A stretch of 23,639 nt of DNA from Corynebacterium sp. (GCF_022712275.1 NZ_JALAGU010000042.1:1-23639); one strand, 5' to 3'. Counted from the stretch's first letter, positions 14,093-22,618 are shown. Program-made: numbers and translations. The notes: a model not told the origin generated them from the sequence alone.

Positions 14093-16266
14093 GCCATGAC
14101 CTTCGTCTTCTCGATAGCCTCATTCGTTGACCGGTTGTAGCCGTCCAGCAGCCCGCGCAGCCAGAGACCGAGGATCAGGAACGGCACGGCGAACAGCAGC
14201 AGGATACCGAGTTCGATCCACAGGTCACCCCGGTACATTCCGGCGATCGCCGCCCGCATCGCGTCGATCGCGTGGGTGGCGGGCAGCCACGGGCTGAGCG
14301 TCTGGAACCATCCGGGCAGCAGCGGCAGCGGGTACGCGCCGCCGCCACCGGACACCTGCAGCACCAGCAGCAGCACCGCCACCGCCTTACCGGCACTGCC
14401 CAACGACAGCACCAGGGTGTAGACGATGAGCTGGAACACCAGCGATGTCACCCAGCAGCACACCGTGAACAGGAACGGATGCGCGGCCCCGATCTGCACG
14501 AAGACGATCATGCCGAGGGCCACCAGGGTGGCCTGCGCCAGCCCGATCAGGGCGAAGAAGCCGAACCTTCCGAGGTAGGCCTGGGCACGGGTGTACGTCT
14601 CCCCCTCCCCGTCCACGCGAGGACGCACGAACACCGCGGTGAGCACCGCACCGACCCACAGCGCCAGAGTGACGTAGAGCGGAGCCATTCCCGCACCGAA
14701 ACTGGCCACCGGATAGACCGCCTCACGGTCGACCGACACCGGGGCCGCCAGCTGCGCGGCCAGGGCCTCCGGGTCGTCACCGACGACCCGGGCCAGTTTC
14801 GAGAAGTCCCCGGTCCCGCCGGCGGTCGACAGCGCGTCCGCCATCTCCTCGAACTGGTCGGCGTGCTCCTCAAGCTTGTCGGCGACGGACACCGTCGCCG
14901 ACCTCGCCCGGTCCAGCGTCTCCTGCAGTGATCCCGGTGAATCCCTGAAGGACGCAGTGACGCCCGCAAGGTCCTCCTTGACGGTGGCGATACTGTCGCC
15001 GAGGTCGTCGAGGGTGCTGCCGAGCTGCGTCATCTGCGGCTGCAGGTCCTGCCGGTAGGCCGACACCGCTCCGTCGACAGCGGTCGACGCCCGGTCCAGC
15101 GCATCCTGCACGCTCTGCCGGGACGCCTGTGCATCGGCGGTGCCGTCGGTGATGTCCTGCGCGGTCTGCGTGAGCCGGTCGTGCAGGTCGTCACTGCGGT
15201 CGATCGCCGCATCGAGCCCGGCCAGCGCCCGGTCGTACCCGGCCTGAGCCCCGGCCGGCAGCGCCGCACCGACGGTGTCGTCGAGGGTCGCACGGACCGC
15301 GCGGAAACCGTCGGTCTGCTGCTTGACCCGGGTGGCGAGGTCGGTGAACGTCGCCGCCGTACCGGTCCCGGCGTTCCCGGCGCTGTCGAAGAGGAAGTCC
15401 AGCTGGTCACCGACCGCGCTGTAGCTGTCGGCGGTCGAGGACAGTGCCTGTTCCAGCGACGCCGCGGCACTGCGCAGGGTCGAGTCCAGGCTGTCCGTGG
15501 CGTCCGCCCCACCGCCGAGATCGGAGCCGGTGTCGTCGAACTGGGCACCGGCGGCCCGGGCGATGTTCCCTGCGCCCTCGAGCAACGGGGCGGTGGAGTC
15601 CAGCATGCCGGTGAGGGAGCGCACGGTCTGCGCCCCGGCACGCAGCTCGACACCGATGTTCTCCACCCGCGCCTCGATCCGGTCGATCGCTGCCTTGGTG
15701 TCGTCCTCTTCGAGGTAGTTGTCCAGGGACGAGACCACACCCAGCCCGACACTGCCGATGATCTCGGCGAAGGTGTCGTTGATCTGGGTGATCACACCCT
15801 CTGCACCCTGCTCGGTGATCACCGTGGACAGCGCGTTCTTCTTCTCGTTGGTGTACAGCTCGAGCTGGGTCGGCTCGGTCCCGGCGGCGTAGAAGGTCAG
15901 CAGGGAGGTACTGAAGTCCTCCGGCAGGACGATCGAGGCGTAGTACTCACCCGATTTCGTCCCCTCTACCGCGTCATCGGTGTCGGTGATGACCCAGTCG
16001 ATCTGGTCGTTGCGGCTGAGCTGCGACAGGACCTGGTCACCGAGGTTCAGCGACAGCGGCACCAGGTCGCTCTCATGACCTTCGTCGGCACTGGCGACGG
16101 CGATCTTCAGCTCATCGGTCCGGCCGAACGGATCCCAGTTCGCGAGTACATTGAACACAGCGAAGAGCATGGGGATGACCACCAGACCGAACAGCACGAT
16201 GCCGGTCATGACGTTGCGTCCTGCGGCCTTCAGGTCGCCGCGGACGATCTCTGCGATCCTGCTCAT
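14089..16266 (-). CDS. YhgE/Pip-family membrane protein (second of a tandem pair)
   Basis: This 725-residue protein has one membrane segment near the N-terminus (about 20-40, NVMTGIVLFGLVVIPMLFAV), a long extracytoplasmic region (about 45-525) rich in Asp, Ala, Ser and Thr with predicted coiled coils, and a C-terminal block of about six membrane segments (from about 525, APLYVTLALWVGAVLTAVFV). This is the YhgE/Pip layout, related to ABC-2-type permeases, with no ATPase of its own. Roles reported for the family include phage infection and secretion-related functions; none can be assigned here. Its ATG overlaps the upstream stop (ATGA), so the two proteins are probably made together, perhaps as a heteromer. 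Confidence 0.85.
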   Translation of the reverse strand: MSRIAEIVRGDLKAAGRNVMTGIVLFGLVVIPMLFAVFNVLANWDPFGRTDELKIAVASADEGHESDLVPLSLNLGDQVLSQLSRNDQIDWVITDTDDAVEGTKSGEYYASIVLPEDFSTSLLTFYAAGTEPTQLELYTNEKKNALSTVITEQGAEGVITQINDTFAEIIGSVGLGVVSSLDNYLEEDDTKAAIDRIEARVENIGVELRAGAQTVRSLTGMLDSTAPLLEGAGNIARAAGAQFDDTGSDLGGGADATDSLDSTLRSAAASLEQALSSTADSYSAVGDQLDFLFDSAGNAGTGTAATFTDLATRVKQQTDGFRAVRATLDDTVGAALPAGAQAGYDRALAGLDAAIDRSDDLHDRLTQTAQDITDGTADAQASRQSVQDALDRASTAVDGAVSAYRQDLQPQMTQLGSTLDDLGDSIATVKEDLAGVTASFRDSPGSLQETLDRARSATVSVADKLEEHADQFEEMADALSTAGGTGDFSKLARVVGDDPEALAAQLAAPVSVDREAVYPVASFGAGMAPLYVTLALWVGAVLTAVFVRPRVDGEGETYTRAQAYLGRFGFFALIGLAQATLVALGMIVFVQIGAAHPFLFTVCCWVTSLVFQLIVYTLVLSLGSAGKAVAVLLLVLQVSGGGGAYPLPLLPGWFQTLSPWLPATHAIDAMRAAIAGMYRGDLWIELGILLLFAVPFLILGLWLRGLLDGYNRSTNEAIEKTKVMA

Positions 16267-18803
16267 GCCTTCTCCCCCTTGTCGGCGACGGCGAGCTGCA
16301 GCTCGTCCTCTGACATCTCGGCCACGTCATGCGCTCTCCGGTAGCTCTGCCGGATGTAGTCCAGCCCGGCGATGAAGCCGATGACGAGCAGGAACCACAG
16401 GCACAGCAGACCGAAGAACAGCGTCTTCTGGTCCGGGATCATCCTGGCCAGCACGCCGAGGACCACCACACCGAGGACACCGACGATCACCGACAGCCCC
16501 AGCCACAGGGCGTAGTTCTCCCGCAGTCGACGCCACCTCCGGTCTATCTCGTCGCGGAAGCCCTCCCGGTCGCGCAGCGCGCCCACCGTGTCGCTGAGCC
16601 TGTATCCGCTGCCGGTGATCTCCACCTTCTCGCTGATGATGAGACCACCCTCATCCAGCTGGTCGTTGACCTGCCGGTTGACGTTGGACAGCCAGCGTCT
16701 CGCCAGCATGCCGGCCACGAAGGCGACCAGCGCCATCAGGGCGAGGAGGCCCATCGCCCGCCACCAGTGGTCGCCGTAGAAGCCGCCGACGGTTTCGCGG
16801 AGCGCCGTGATGCCGTGGGTCAGCGGCAGGAACGGCGATATCGACTGGAAGAAGTCCGGCATCATCTCGATCGGGTACAAACCCGTCGCACCCGGGATCT
16901 GGATGAACGCCAGCGCCACGGCGATGCCGCGTCCGATGTGCCCCAGTGCCGAGACCAGGGCGTAGATGATGGTGAGGTACGCCAGTCCGGTGAGGACGCC
17001 GGTCCCGACGAACGCCAGCGGGTTGACGGTCTGCACCCCGAGGATCAGGTCGCCGACGGTGACGACCACCGACTGCGCCACCGACAGTGCGCCGAGCAGC
17101 ATCAGCCGGCCACGGTAGGCCTGGCCGACGGTGAGCCGCCGCATGCCAGCCCGGTCCACTTCGGTGCGGAAGATGATCATCAGCATGAACGCGCCGATCC
17201 ACAGCGACAGGTTCGTGAACAGGGACGCCATCCCGGACCCGTAGCTGCTGACCGGGTACACCGCGTGACTCTCCACCTCCGCCGGGGTCGACATGAACCG
17301 GCCGATACTGTCAGAATCAAGGTCGGTGACGCTGTGCAGCAGACTGCCGTCAGAGGCGATGTTCAGGGCGAGGATGTCGGTCTTCGCGGTACGCAGACCG
17401 CTCTCGATCCCGGAGAGGTTCCCGTCGAAGGAGTCGATGAGGCCGTCGACCCGGTCGAGTCCGTCATCGACCCCGTCGAGCAGGTCGGACGACTCCTGCA
17501 GCAGGGTACGAGTCGAATCCAGTGCACCGGAGAACCGGCCGGCGGTGGAGTTCACACTGTCGATCGCGGAGTTCAGGCCGGGCAGTGCATCCGACACCGA
17601 GGTCTGCAGTGCCCGCGCAGCGGCACGGGTGTCGTCGGTCGCCGTCCCGAAGGCGTCGGCCGCGGCGCTGACCGTGGACGCCGCGTCGGTCGCGTCAGTC
17701 CCCAGGGTGGTGAGACTGTCGACCAGTGCCCGGTCGGCGGTGCTGCGTTCCCGGAGGTCGTCCAGGGCGTCCTGCAGGGGCTGTGCGGCCCCCGGGGTGA
17801 TCGCCGCACCGTCGAGCATGTTCTCGAGCTGACGGATGACCCGCTCGCTCTGTGCCAGCGCTCCTGAAGCATCGCGGCCGGCGCTACCGATCGCCGCCCC
17901 GGCCCGGTCGAGCTCACCGGTGACGGCGGCGACCGCGGCATCGGCGTCGGACGTGGCGTCCGTCAGTGCCCGGTTGATCCCCAGGTAGGAGTCCGTGGCG
18001 TCCCCGGTGAAGGTCGAGACCTGCTCCTGGACGTCGGACATGATGTCGCGCACCTGGTCCAGGGCGCTCACTGCCTCCCCGATCGCGGTGTCGACCGAGT
18101 CGAGGGTGTCCTGCGTGGCGGCGATGGTCGATCCCGCCCCGCCGAGGCTGTCCTGGATCCGGGTGAGGCTTCCCCGGGCCGCCGACATGGTCTGCGCGGT
18201 CTCGTCGAAGGCATCGGCCGTCCGGTCCTGCACGCCGGTGAGACTGTCCGCCAGGTCACCGCCGGCGGAGCTGAGTTCGGTGGTGACGGCCTCGGCGACC
18301 ATCTTCTTGAACACCGAGTTCACGGTGGTGTCGAGCGTGGTCGCCCCCTGGTCGGTGATCTTCGGGGAGACCGCACTGTCCTTCTCGTTGACCTGGTAGA
18401 GCAGCGTCGGCTCCGAGTAGGTGCCCTGGAACATACTGAGGATGTCCGAGGTGAAGGTCTCCGGGACCGTGATCGAGGCGTAGACGTCCCCCTTACGCAG
18501 CGAGTCGTCTGCCTCGTCGGCATCCATGAACTGCCAGCCCAGCTGGTCATTCTCCTTGAGTTGGTCGACGACCTGGGCGCCCACGTCAAGCTCCCCGGTG
18601 AGGTCGGAGTCACCCCCCTTGTCCTCGTTGACCACGGCAACCTGAATGTTCCCCGTGTTGCCGTAGGGGTCCCAGAAGGCGGCGATGTTGACCCAGGAAT
18701 ACAGCGCCGGGGTGAAGAGCACCCCGATGACGATGACCCAGACCTTCGGAGTCCGCAGGAGACGACCGGCGTCCCGGGCGAAAACTGACCAACTTGCGTT
18801 CAC
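16263..18803 (-). CDS. YhgE/Pip-family membrane protein (first of a tandem pair)
   Basis: This protein of about 846 residues has the YhgE/Pip layout: an N-terminal membrane segment (VWVIVIGVLFTPALYSWVNI), the conserved WDPYGNTGNIQVAVVNEDKG, a long extracytoplasmic coiled-coil-like region and a C-terminal membrane block. Unlike its partner it has an extra C-terminal part (last about 130 residues) with a cytoplasmic segment, two more membrane helices and an acidic tail. GTG 18803 is preferred: TACGGT lies 8 nt upstream and homology begins there. In-frame ATG 18821 and GTG 18824 are alternatives. The substrate is unknown. Confidence 0.83.
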   Translation of the reverse strand: MNASWSVFARDAGRLLRTPKVWVIVIGVLFTPALYSWVNIAAFWDPYGNTGNIQVAVVNEDKGGDSDLTGELDVGAQVVDQLKENDQLGWQFMDADEADDSLRKGDVYASITVPETFTSDILSMFQGTYSEPTLLYQVNEKDSAVSPKITDQGATTLDTTVNSVFKKMVAEAVTTELSSAGGDLADSLTGVQDRTADAFDETAQTMSAARGSLTRIQDSLGGAGSTIAATQDTLDSVDTAIGEAVSALDQVRDIMSDVQEQVSTFTGDATDSYLGINRALTDATSDADAAVAAVTGELDRAGAAIGSAGRDASGALAQSERVIRQLENMLDGAAITPGAAQPLQDALDDLRERSTADRALVDSLTTLGTDATDAASTVSAAADAFGTATDDTRAAARALQTSVSDALPGLNSAIDSVNSTAGRFSGALDSTRTLLQESSDLLDGVDDGLDRVDGLIDSFDGNLSGIESGLRTAKTDILALNIASDGSLLHSVTDLDSDSIGRFMSTPAEVESHAVYPVSSYGSGMASLFTNLSLWIGAFMLMIIFRTEVDRAGMRRLTVGQAYRGRLMLLGALSVAQSVVVTVGDLILGVQTVNPLAFVGTGVLTGLAYLTIIYALVSALGHIGRGIAVALAFIQIPGATGLYPIEMMPDFFQSISPFLPLTHGITALRETVGGFYGDHWWRAMGLLALMALVAFVAGMLARRWLSNVNRQVNDQLDEGGLIISEKVEITGSGYRLSDTVGALRDREGFRDEIDRRWRRLRENYALWLGLSVIVGVLGVVVLGVLARMIPDQKTLFFGLLCLWFLLVIGFIAGLDYIRQSYRRAHDVAEMSEDELQLAVADKGEKA

Positions 18804-18811
18804 AGGTGCTG

Positions 18812-18817
18812 ACCGTA
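18812..18817 (-). promoter_or_regulatory. Candidate -10 box of the YhgE pair
   Basis: Minus-strand TACGGT is followed by 8 nt and GTG 18803, with no ribosome site, so a leaderless mRNA is plausible. It lies just inside the end of the GH32 remnant. Confidence 0.35.
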
Positions 18818-18820
18818 TCA

Positions 18821-19965
18821 TCACTGGGTCGGATGCAACGGTGTCACAGTCAGCGCGCTGATGCCCGTGTCCCCTCCCTCGGCGAAGGCCGATACCCCGG
18901 TGGACGCCACGTCCACGTCCCGGTACCCGTCGAGGGACACCGGCTGCTGCGACAGGCTGGTCCGGTCCCCGGTGTCGGTGCGCGTGACCTCCAGCGGCGG
19001 GGACATCCCCGAGCGCAACGGGTGTGCCGGGTCGAAGGGCGTGAGCAACGAGTACTACCGGTTGCTCATCCAGGCGGTCATGATGCGCCGGTCGTCAGGG
19101 CGTTGTCGTAGGACACGACGGCGTAGTAGTCCCGGCCGTAGTCGAGCCACTGCTCCCCCGTACCGTCCGGGGTGAAGGTCGTCCCGTCGAAGTCGCCGAC
19201 CGCCCCGGGGTTGAGGTTCACGGTCATCACCCAGCGGGTGTTGTCCGGGTCGCCGTCCACCGGCGGTTCGGACAGGTCCGGACACTCCCACACCCCGCCG
19301 GTCGCGCCGATCGGCCCGACATCGGAGAGGTAGCCCCGAGAGGTAGCCCCAGTCCAGCAGGCCGTCCGAGCGGTACAGCACAGCACCCGGTGCTCCTCCG
19401 CCTCGACCACCGCCATGACCCGGTAGCCGTCACAGCGGAATACCTTGGGGTCGCGGAACTTACGGGATCCCCGGTCGAGCACCGGGTTCCCCGTACTTCT
19501 CCCAGGTGTAGCCGCCGTCGAGGGAGTCAGACCACGGACTGCGCCTGGATCAGCGGCGCGTCGGGATCCAGGACCGTGTTGTTACTGGTGTACAGCGCCA
19601 CCAGCGGGAGATTCTCCGCGGTCCCCGGCCCGCAAGGCGTTCCCCTCGTCGACGACCACTGAGCCGGAGAAGATGTCCCCGGTGCTGAAGCCCACGCCGT
19701 TGGGGGTCTGCAGGATCGCCAGTGGCTGCTCGGTCCGGTTGACCAGGTCGGCCCTGGTGGCGTGCCCCCAGGAGATACTGGACCGGACCGGTCGGACTGT
19801 ACTGGTCGTACATGTGCCAGGTACCGTCGACGTAGACCAGCCCGTTGGGGTCGTTGATCCAGTTATTCTCCGGCGTGTAGTGCGCCTCGGACGCCACGAG
19901 CCGGCGGTGACGGTGAGGGACGCGGTCGTTCCGGTCGCGACTACCGTCGCCGCAGTTCTTTTCAT
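18821..19965 (-). pseudogene. GH32 (levanase/sucrase-type) glycoside hydrolase, multiply frameshifted
   Basis: Reading the minus strand across frames reconstructs a GH32 enzyme: signal peptide start at 19965 (MKRTAATVVATGTTASLTV), the nucleophile motif in NNWINDPNGLVYVDGTWHMY, SWGHATRADLVNRTEQPLAI, STGDIFSGSVVVD, the RDPKVF motif, and WECPDLSE with the acid/base Glu. At least six frame changes, an in-frame TAG (19057-19055) and a 13-bp tandem duplication interrupt it. The C-terminal beta-sandwich is largely missing; the last recognisable segment (PLEVTRTDTGDRTSLSQQPV) runs out to a TGA at 18821. It was a secreted fructan- or sucrose-cleaving enzyme. Confidence 0.88.
19325..19350. repeat. 13-bp tandem duplication in the GH32 remnant
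   Basis: gagaggtagcccc is present twice in direct tandem. On the minus strand it duplicates ggggctacctctc inside the segment DWGYLS and shifts the frame. Confidence 0.9.
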
Positions 19966-19989
19966 TCCGGAAAGCGTATCGACTTTCCG

Positions 19990-20034
19990 TGCTCTCAGTG
20001 CTCTCAGCGCTCTCAGTGCTCTCAGTGCTCTCAG
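19990..20034. repeat. 9-bp tandem repeat x5 at the 3' end of the TauE-like gene
   Basis: Five tandem copies of tgctctcag (third copy cgctctcag) run from 19990 to 20034. On the minus strand the unit reads TGA-GAG-CAC, in phase with the upstream gene, so its stop codon is the first of five in-frame TGAs. A sixth, isolated copy of the same 9-mer lies at 21448-21456, upstream of mntP. Confidence 0.92.
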
Positions 20035-20789
20035 TCGCCGATCAGCCCGATCAGCCCCTGGATGAGCAGTGTCGCCGCACCGGCGAACGCCAGCAGGGTC
20101 GCCAGTTTCCGCATGCCGTTGCTGGACATCCGGTCATTGAGCCGGTCCCCGAACCAGGCGCCGACGAAGATCGTGGCCAGCGCCACCACCCAGATCCACA
20201 CCGGCAGCCCACCGACGTCGATTCCGCCGAGGACGATGAGCTTCACCACGAAGGACAGCAGGTTGGCGACGAGGATCACCGGGTGCAGGGTGGCGACGAA
20301 GTCCCGGTAGTCCCACCTCATGATCCGCGCGTAGATGGTGAAGGCGGGGGCCGCGATGCCGACGAGGGTGCTCATGAATCCGCCGGCGACGCCTGTGATG
20401 ATCATCGCCGTCCGGGACTTCTCACTGACCCGCAGTTTCTCCGTGTTGAGCATCGACACACTCAGCGCCGCCATGACCAGCAGACCGACGGTGACGAGCA
20501 GCCACGGTCCGTCGATGGCGGTCACCACGAACGCCGCCGGCACCGACCCGACGACCAGTCCGCCGATAAGGAAGCGGAACCGGTGCCAGTCCGTCCGGGC
20601 GCGGACCGCCCAGGCATTGTTCGCCGCGTTGACCACCGAGAGTCCGTTGACGACCGTGACACCGGCGGCGGGCCCGAGCGTGACGGAGAGCACCGGTCCT
20701 GCGACGAGTCCGAGCCCCATCCCGGTGATGCGCTGGAGAATCGCGCCGATGAGAACGGCGACGAGCAGGACAAGGGCGACGATGATCAC
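20031..20789 (-). CDS. TauE/SafE-family sulfite/anion permease
   Basis: This 252-residue membrane protein has about eight hydrophobic segments and the family's repeated motifs (GMGLGLVAGPVLSVTLGPAA and GVAGGFMSTLVGIAAPAF). Members carry sulfite, sulfoacetate or other small organosulfur/carboxylate anions; the substrate here is unknown. Start is GTG at 20789; minus-strand TACCGT lies 8 nt upstream and overlaps a palindrome. It is downstream of mntP with a 51-nt gap in the same direction. The stop codon lies in a 9-bp tandem repeat, so the protein end (LIGLIGD) is fixed despite repeat number. Confidence 0.88.
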   Translation of the reverse strand: MIIVALVLLVAVLIGAILQRITGMGLGLVAGPVLSVTLGPAAGVTVVNGLSVVNAANNAWAVRARTDWHRFRFLIGGLVVGSVPAAFVVTAIDGPWLLVTVGLLVMAALSVSMLNTEKLRVSEKSRTAMIITGVAGGFMSTLVGIAAPAFTIYARIMRWDYRDFVATLHPVILVANLLSFVVKLIVLGGIDVGGLPVWIWVVALATIFVGAWFGDRLNDRMSSNGMRKLATLLAFAGAATLLIQGLIGLIGD

Positions 20790-20799
20790 GAGGTCCTAC

Positions 20800-20811
20800 G
20801 GTAGGCCTACC
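20800..20811. promoter_or_regulatory. 12-bp palindrome overlapping the TauE-gene -10 box
   Basis: GGTAGGCCTACC is a perfect palindrome 11 nt upstream of GTG 20789 and overlaps the candidate minus-strand -10 TACCGT (20803-20798). A second palindrome, ttccggaa, follows at 20820-20827. This placement suits a repressor site, but the regulator is unknown. Confidence 0.4.
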
Positions 20812-20840
20812 CTGTTCCGTTCCGGAAGCCGGGGGCGGCC

Positions 20841-21419
20841 TCACCACACCCCGAGATGCTCCATCAGGATCCGGGTACCGATGGCGATGAGCACCAGCCC
20901 ACCGAGAATCTCCGCAGGACGCCGGAAACGCATCCCCGCCCGGTGTCCGATCAGGACGGCCATCGCCGAGAGCAGGAAGGTCATCGCGCCGATCACGGCC
21001 ACCGCCTCGACGACGGAGACATGTGTCACCGCCAGTGAGACACCGACCGCCAGCGCGTCGATGCTCGTGGCGAGCCCCAGGACCGCGAGTCTACGCAGGT
21101 CGAGCCGATCCTTCGGCCCCTTGCTCGTCTCGTCGGGACCGAGTGCCTCGCGGATCATGTTCACCCCGAGCAGTACCAGCAGCACGAAGGCGATCCAGTG
21201 GTCCACCGGGGCCAGGAAGGTCGAGAACGAGGATGCCAGGGCCCAGCCGATGAGCGGCATGACGATCTGGAAGACCGCGAAGACAGAGCCGACAGTGACC
21301 ACCATCCGCCCCGTGATCCTGGTCTTCCGGACCCCGATGGCGAGTGCGGCGGCGAAGGCATCCGCGGAAACGCCGATGCCGAGCATGATCAGGGAGAGTA
21401 GAGACACGCCGAAGAGCAT
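20841..21419 (-). CDS. mntP: Manganese efflux pump MntP
   Basis: This 192-residue protein has six hydrophobic segments in two related halves, each with the family's conserved Asp: GIGVSADAFAAALAIGVRKT (first half) and TSIDALAVGVSLAVTHVS (second half). MntP exports Mn(II) and protects against manganese overload. ATG 21419 is preceded by TATATC 7 nt upstream on the minus strand, a possible -10 with leaderless start. The upstream gap is too short for the Mn-sensing yybP-ykoY riboswitch known before mntP in enterobacteria, and I see no such structure. It is followed in the same direction by the TauE-like gene. Confidence 0.92.
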   Translation of the reverse strand: MLFGVSLLSLIMLGIGVSADAFAAALAIGVRKTRITGRMVVTVGSVFAVFQIVMPLIGWALASSFSTFLAPVDHWIAFVLLVLLGVNMIREALGPDETSKGPKDRLDLRRLAVLGLATSIDALAVGVSLAVTHVSVVEAVAVIGAMTFLLSAMAVLIGHRAGMRFRRPAEILGGLVLIAIGTRILMEHLGVW

Positions 21420-21493
21420 GCCTGTCGATATACCTGTTAGTCCAGGGTGCTCTCAGAAGTTCAAACTATAGAAACCGGATGATCCGGTCGTCG

Positions 21494-21679
21494 TCAGGTC
21501 ACCGCCACGATGACGCCCGCGGCGTAACATCCGATTGCGTTGCCGACTGCGGTGAGCAGGGCGATGTCCCGGCCGTGGCTCAGCGCCCGGCCGACGAGGA
21601 AGAGCACCGACGGTCCGGGGACGGCGATGAGGACCACGCACGCCACGACCAGCGCGCCGGGCTGGGTGATGCCAGTCAT
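21494..21679 (-). pseudogene. LysE/RhtB-family exporter, 3'-truncated
   Basis: The 61-residue translation (MTGITQPGALVVACVVLIAV, then PGPSVLFLVGRALSHGRDIA) is the first two helices of an amino-acid exporter that normally has about 200 residues. It ends at TGA 21496-21494 and nothing recognisable follows, so the rest is deleted. Its ATG overlaps the stop of the upstream MFS remnant (ATGA), showing they were once coupled. Confidence 0.8.
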
Positions 21680-22618
21680 TCAGGCTCTTTTCCCTTCAAC
21701 GCCGGATCCGCCACGGTGAGGAGCGAACCTGCCAGTCCCGGGGGGCACTATCCACGCGAGCGTGTGCACGCCGGCATCGGTGGTGGACTCCCCGAACACC
21801 GGTCCGATGATGCTGGACGCGATGGTCGCCCCGATCTGGATCGCCGTACGGGACAGCCCGGACGCCGACCCGGTCTGTCCCTTCGGAGCATTGTGGTAGA
21901 CGACCTCCTGGTTACTCACCGAACCGAGGCCCTGGGTGATCCCGAAGACACCGACGAGCAGCAGCAGGTAGACTAGAGAACTCCCGGCGTCCACGAAGAC
22001 CATGAGCAGGGCGCCGGGGCAGCAGCAGCACGGAGCCGGCGATCAGCGGTTTCCGCACCGAGGAACTCCGCGCGACGATCCAGGAGCACACCAGGGCGAA
22101 GGCCGTGGTGGACAGCTGGATGAGACCGGCGTGGTCGGCGGAGTAGCCCGCGGCGTCCTGCAGCCACTGGGTGAATCCGTAGACCATGAGGTACATGCCG
22201 GTGTAGGTGATGAGCATCCGCAGACAGGTCCTGGTCAGCGCGCCGTTACGCACCAGCATGCGCATGTCGATGTACGGGGATTCCACCCGGAGCTCTCCCA
22301 TCCGACGAGGGCGCCGAGGGCGCCGACCATGACACAGAGGAGGCCGGCAACGTAGACCTTCTTCGGTCCGAAGATCTCGGCGACGCGTCTCAGCGCAGGT
22401 CGGGCTACGGCGCTGACGATGTAGAGCCCTGCGACGAGCCAGATCGCCGGCGCCGCCGAAACCCCGGTCGCCTAGGCGATGGGGACCAGCGCGATCGCGA
22501 TCATGGTGGTGTTGATCGGATTCAGTGCGGGTCCCAGCAGCACCGGGGCTGCGAACCGTGGGCCGAAGCCGATGTCGGAGGGAGGGGCTTTCCCACGGCC
22601 TTGTATAACCCGCCTCAC
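21676..22618 (-). pseudogene. DHA2-like MFS drug transporter, decayed
   Basis: From GTG 22618 the minus strand gives FAAPVLLGPALNPINTTMIA, an in-frame TAG (about 22473), then IWLVAGLYIVSAVARPALRR and EIFGPKKVYVAGLLCVMVGA. A frameshift with a large deletion joins this to LITYTGMYLMVYGFTQWLQD and AGLIQLSTTAFALVCSWIVA. Further shifts near 22010 and 21740 lead to VVYHNAPKGQTGSASGLSRT and the original end LAGSLLTVADPALKGKEPE. Several helices are missing. It preceded the LysE-like gene in one operon. Confidence 0.85.

Noticed and set aside
16329..17867. 512-codon plus-strand frame inside the YhgE-like gene
   Set aside because: It is the antisense of a well-supported membrane protein, with repetitive Gln/His/Arg-rich translation.
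19990..20034. CRISPR-like array
   Set aside because: The 9-bp units are directly adjacent with no spacers; it is a simple tandem repeat.
21420..21493. Manganese riboswitch before mntP
   Set aside because: The space before the start is too short, and no yybP-ykoY-like conserved loops are seen.
18821..22618. Genomic island bounded by insertion sequences
   Set aside because: I found no transposase, integrase, terminal inverted repeat or tRNA gene at the borders; decay alone does not show an island.
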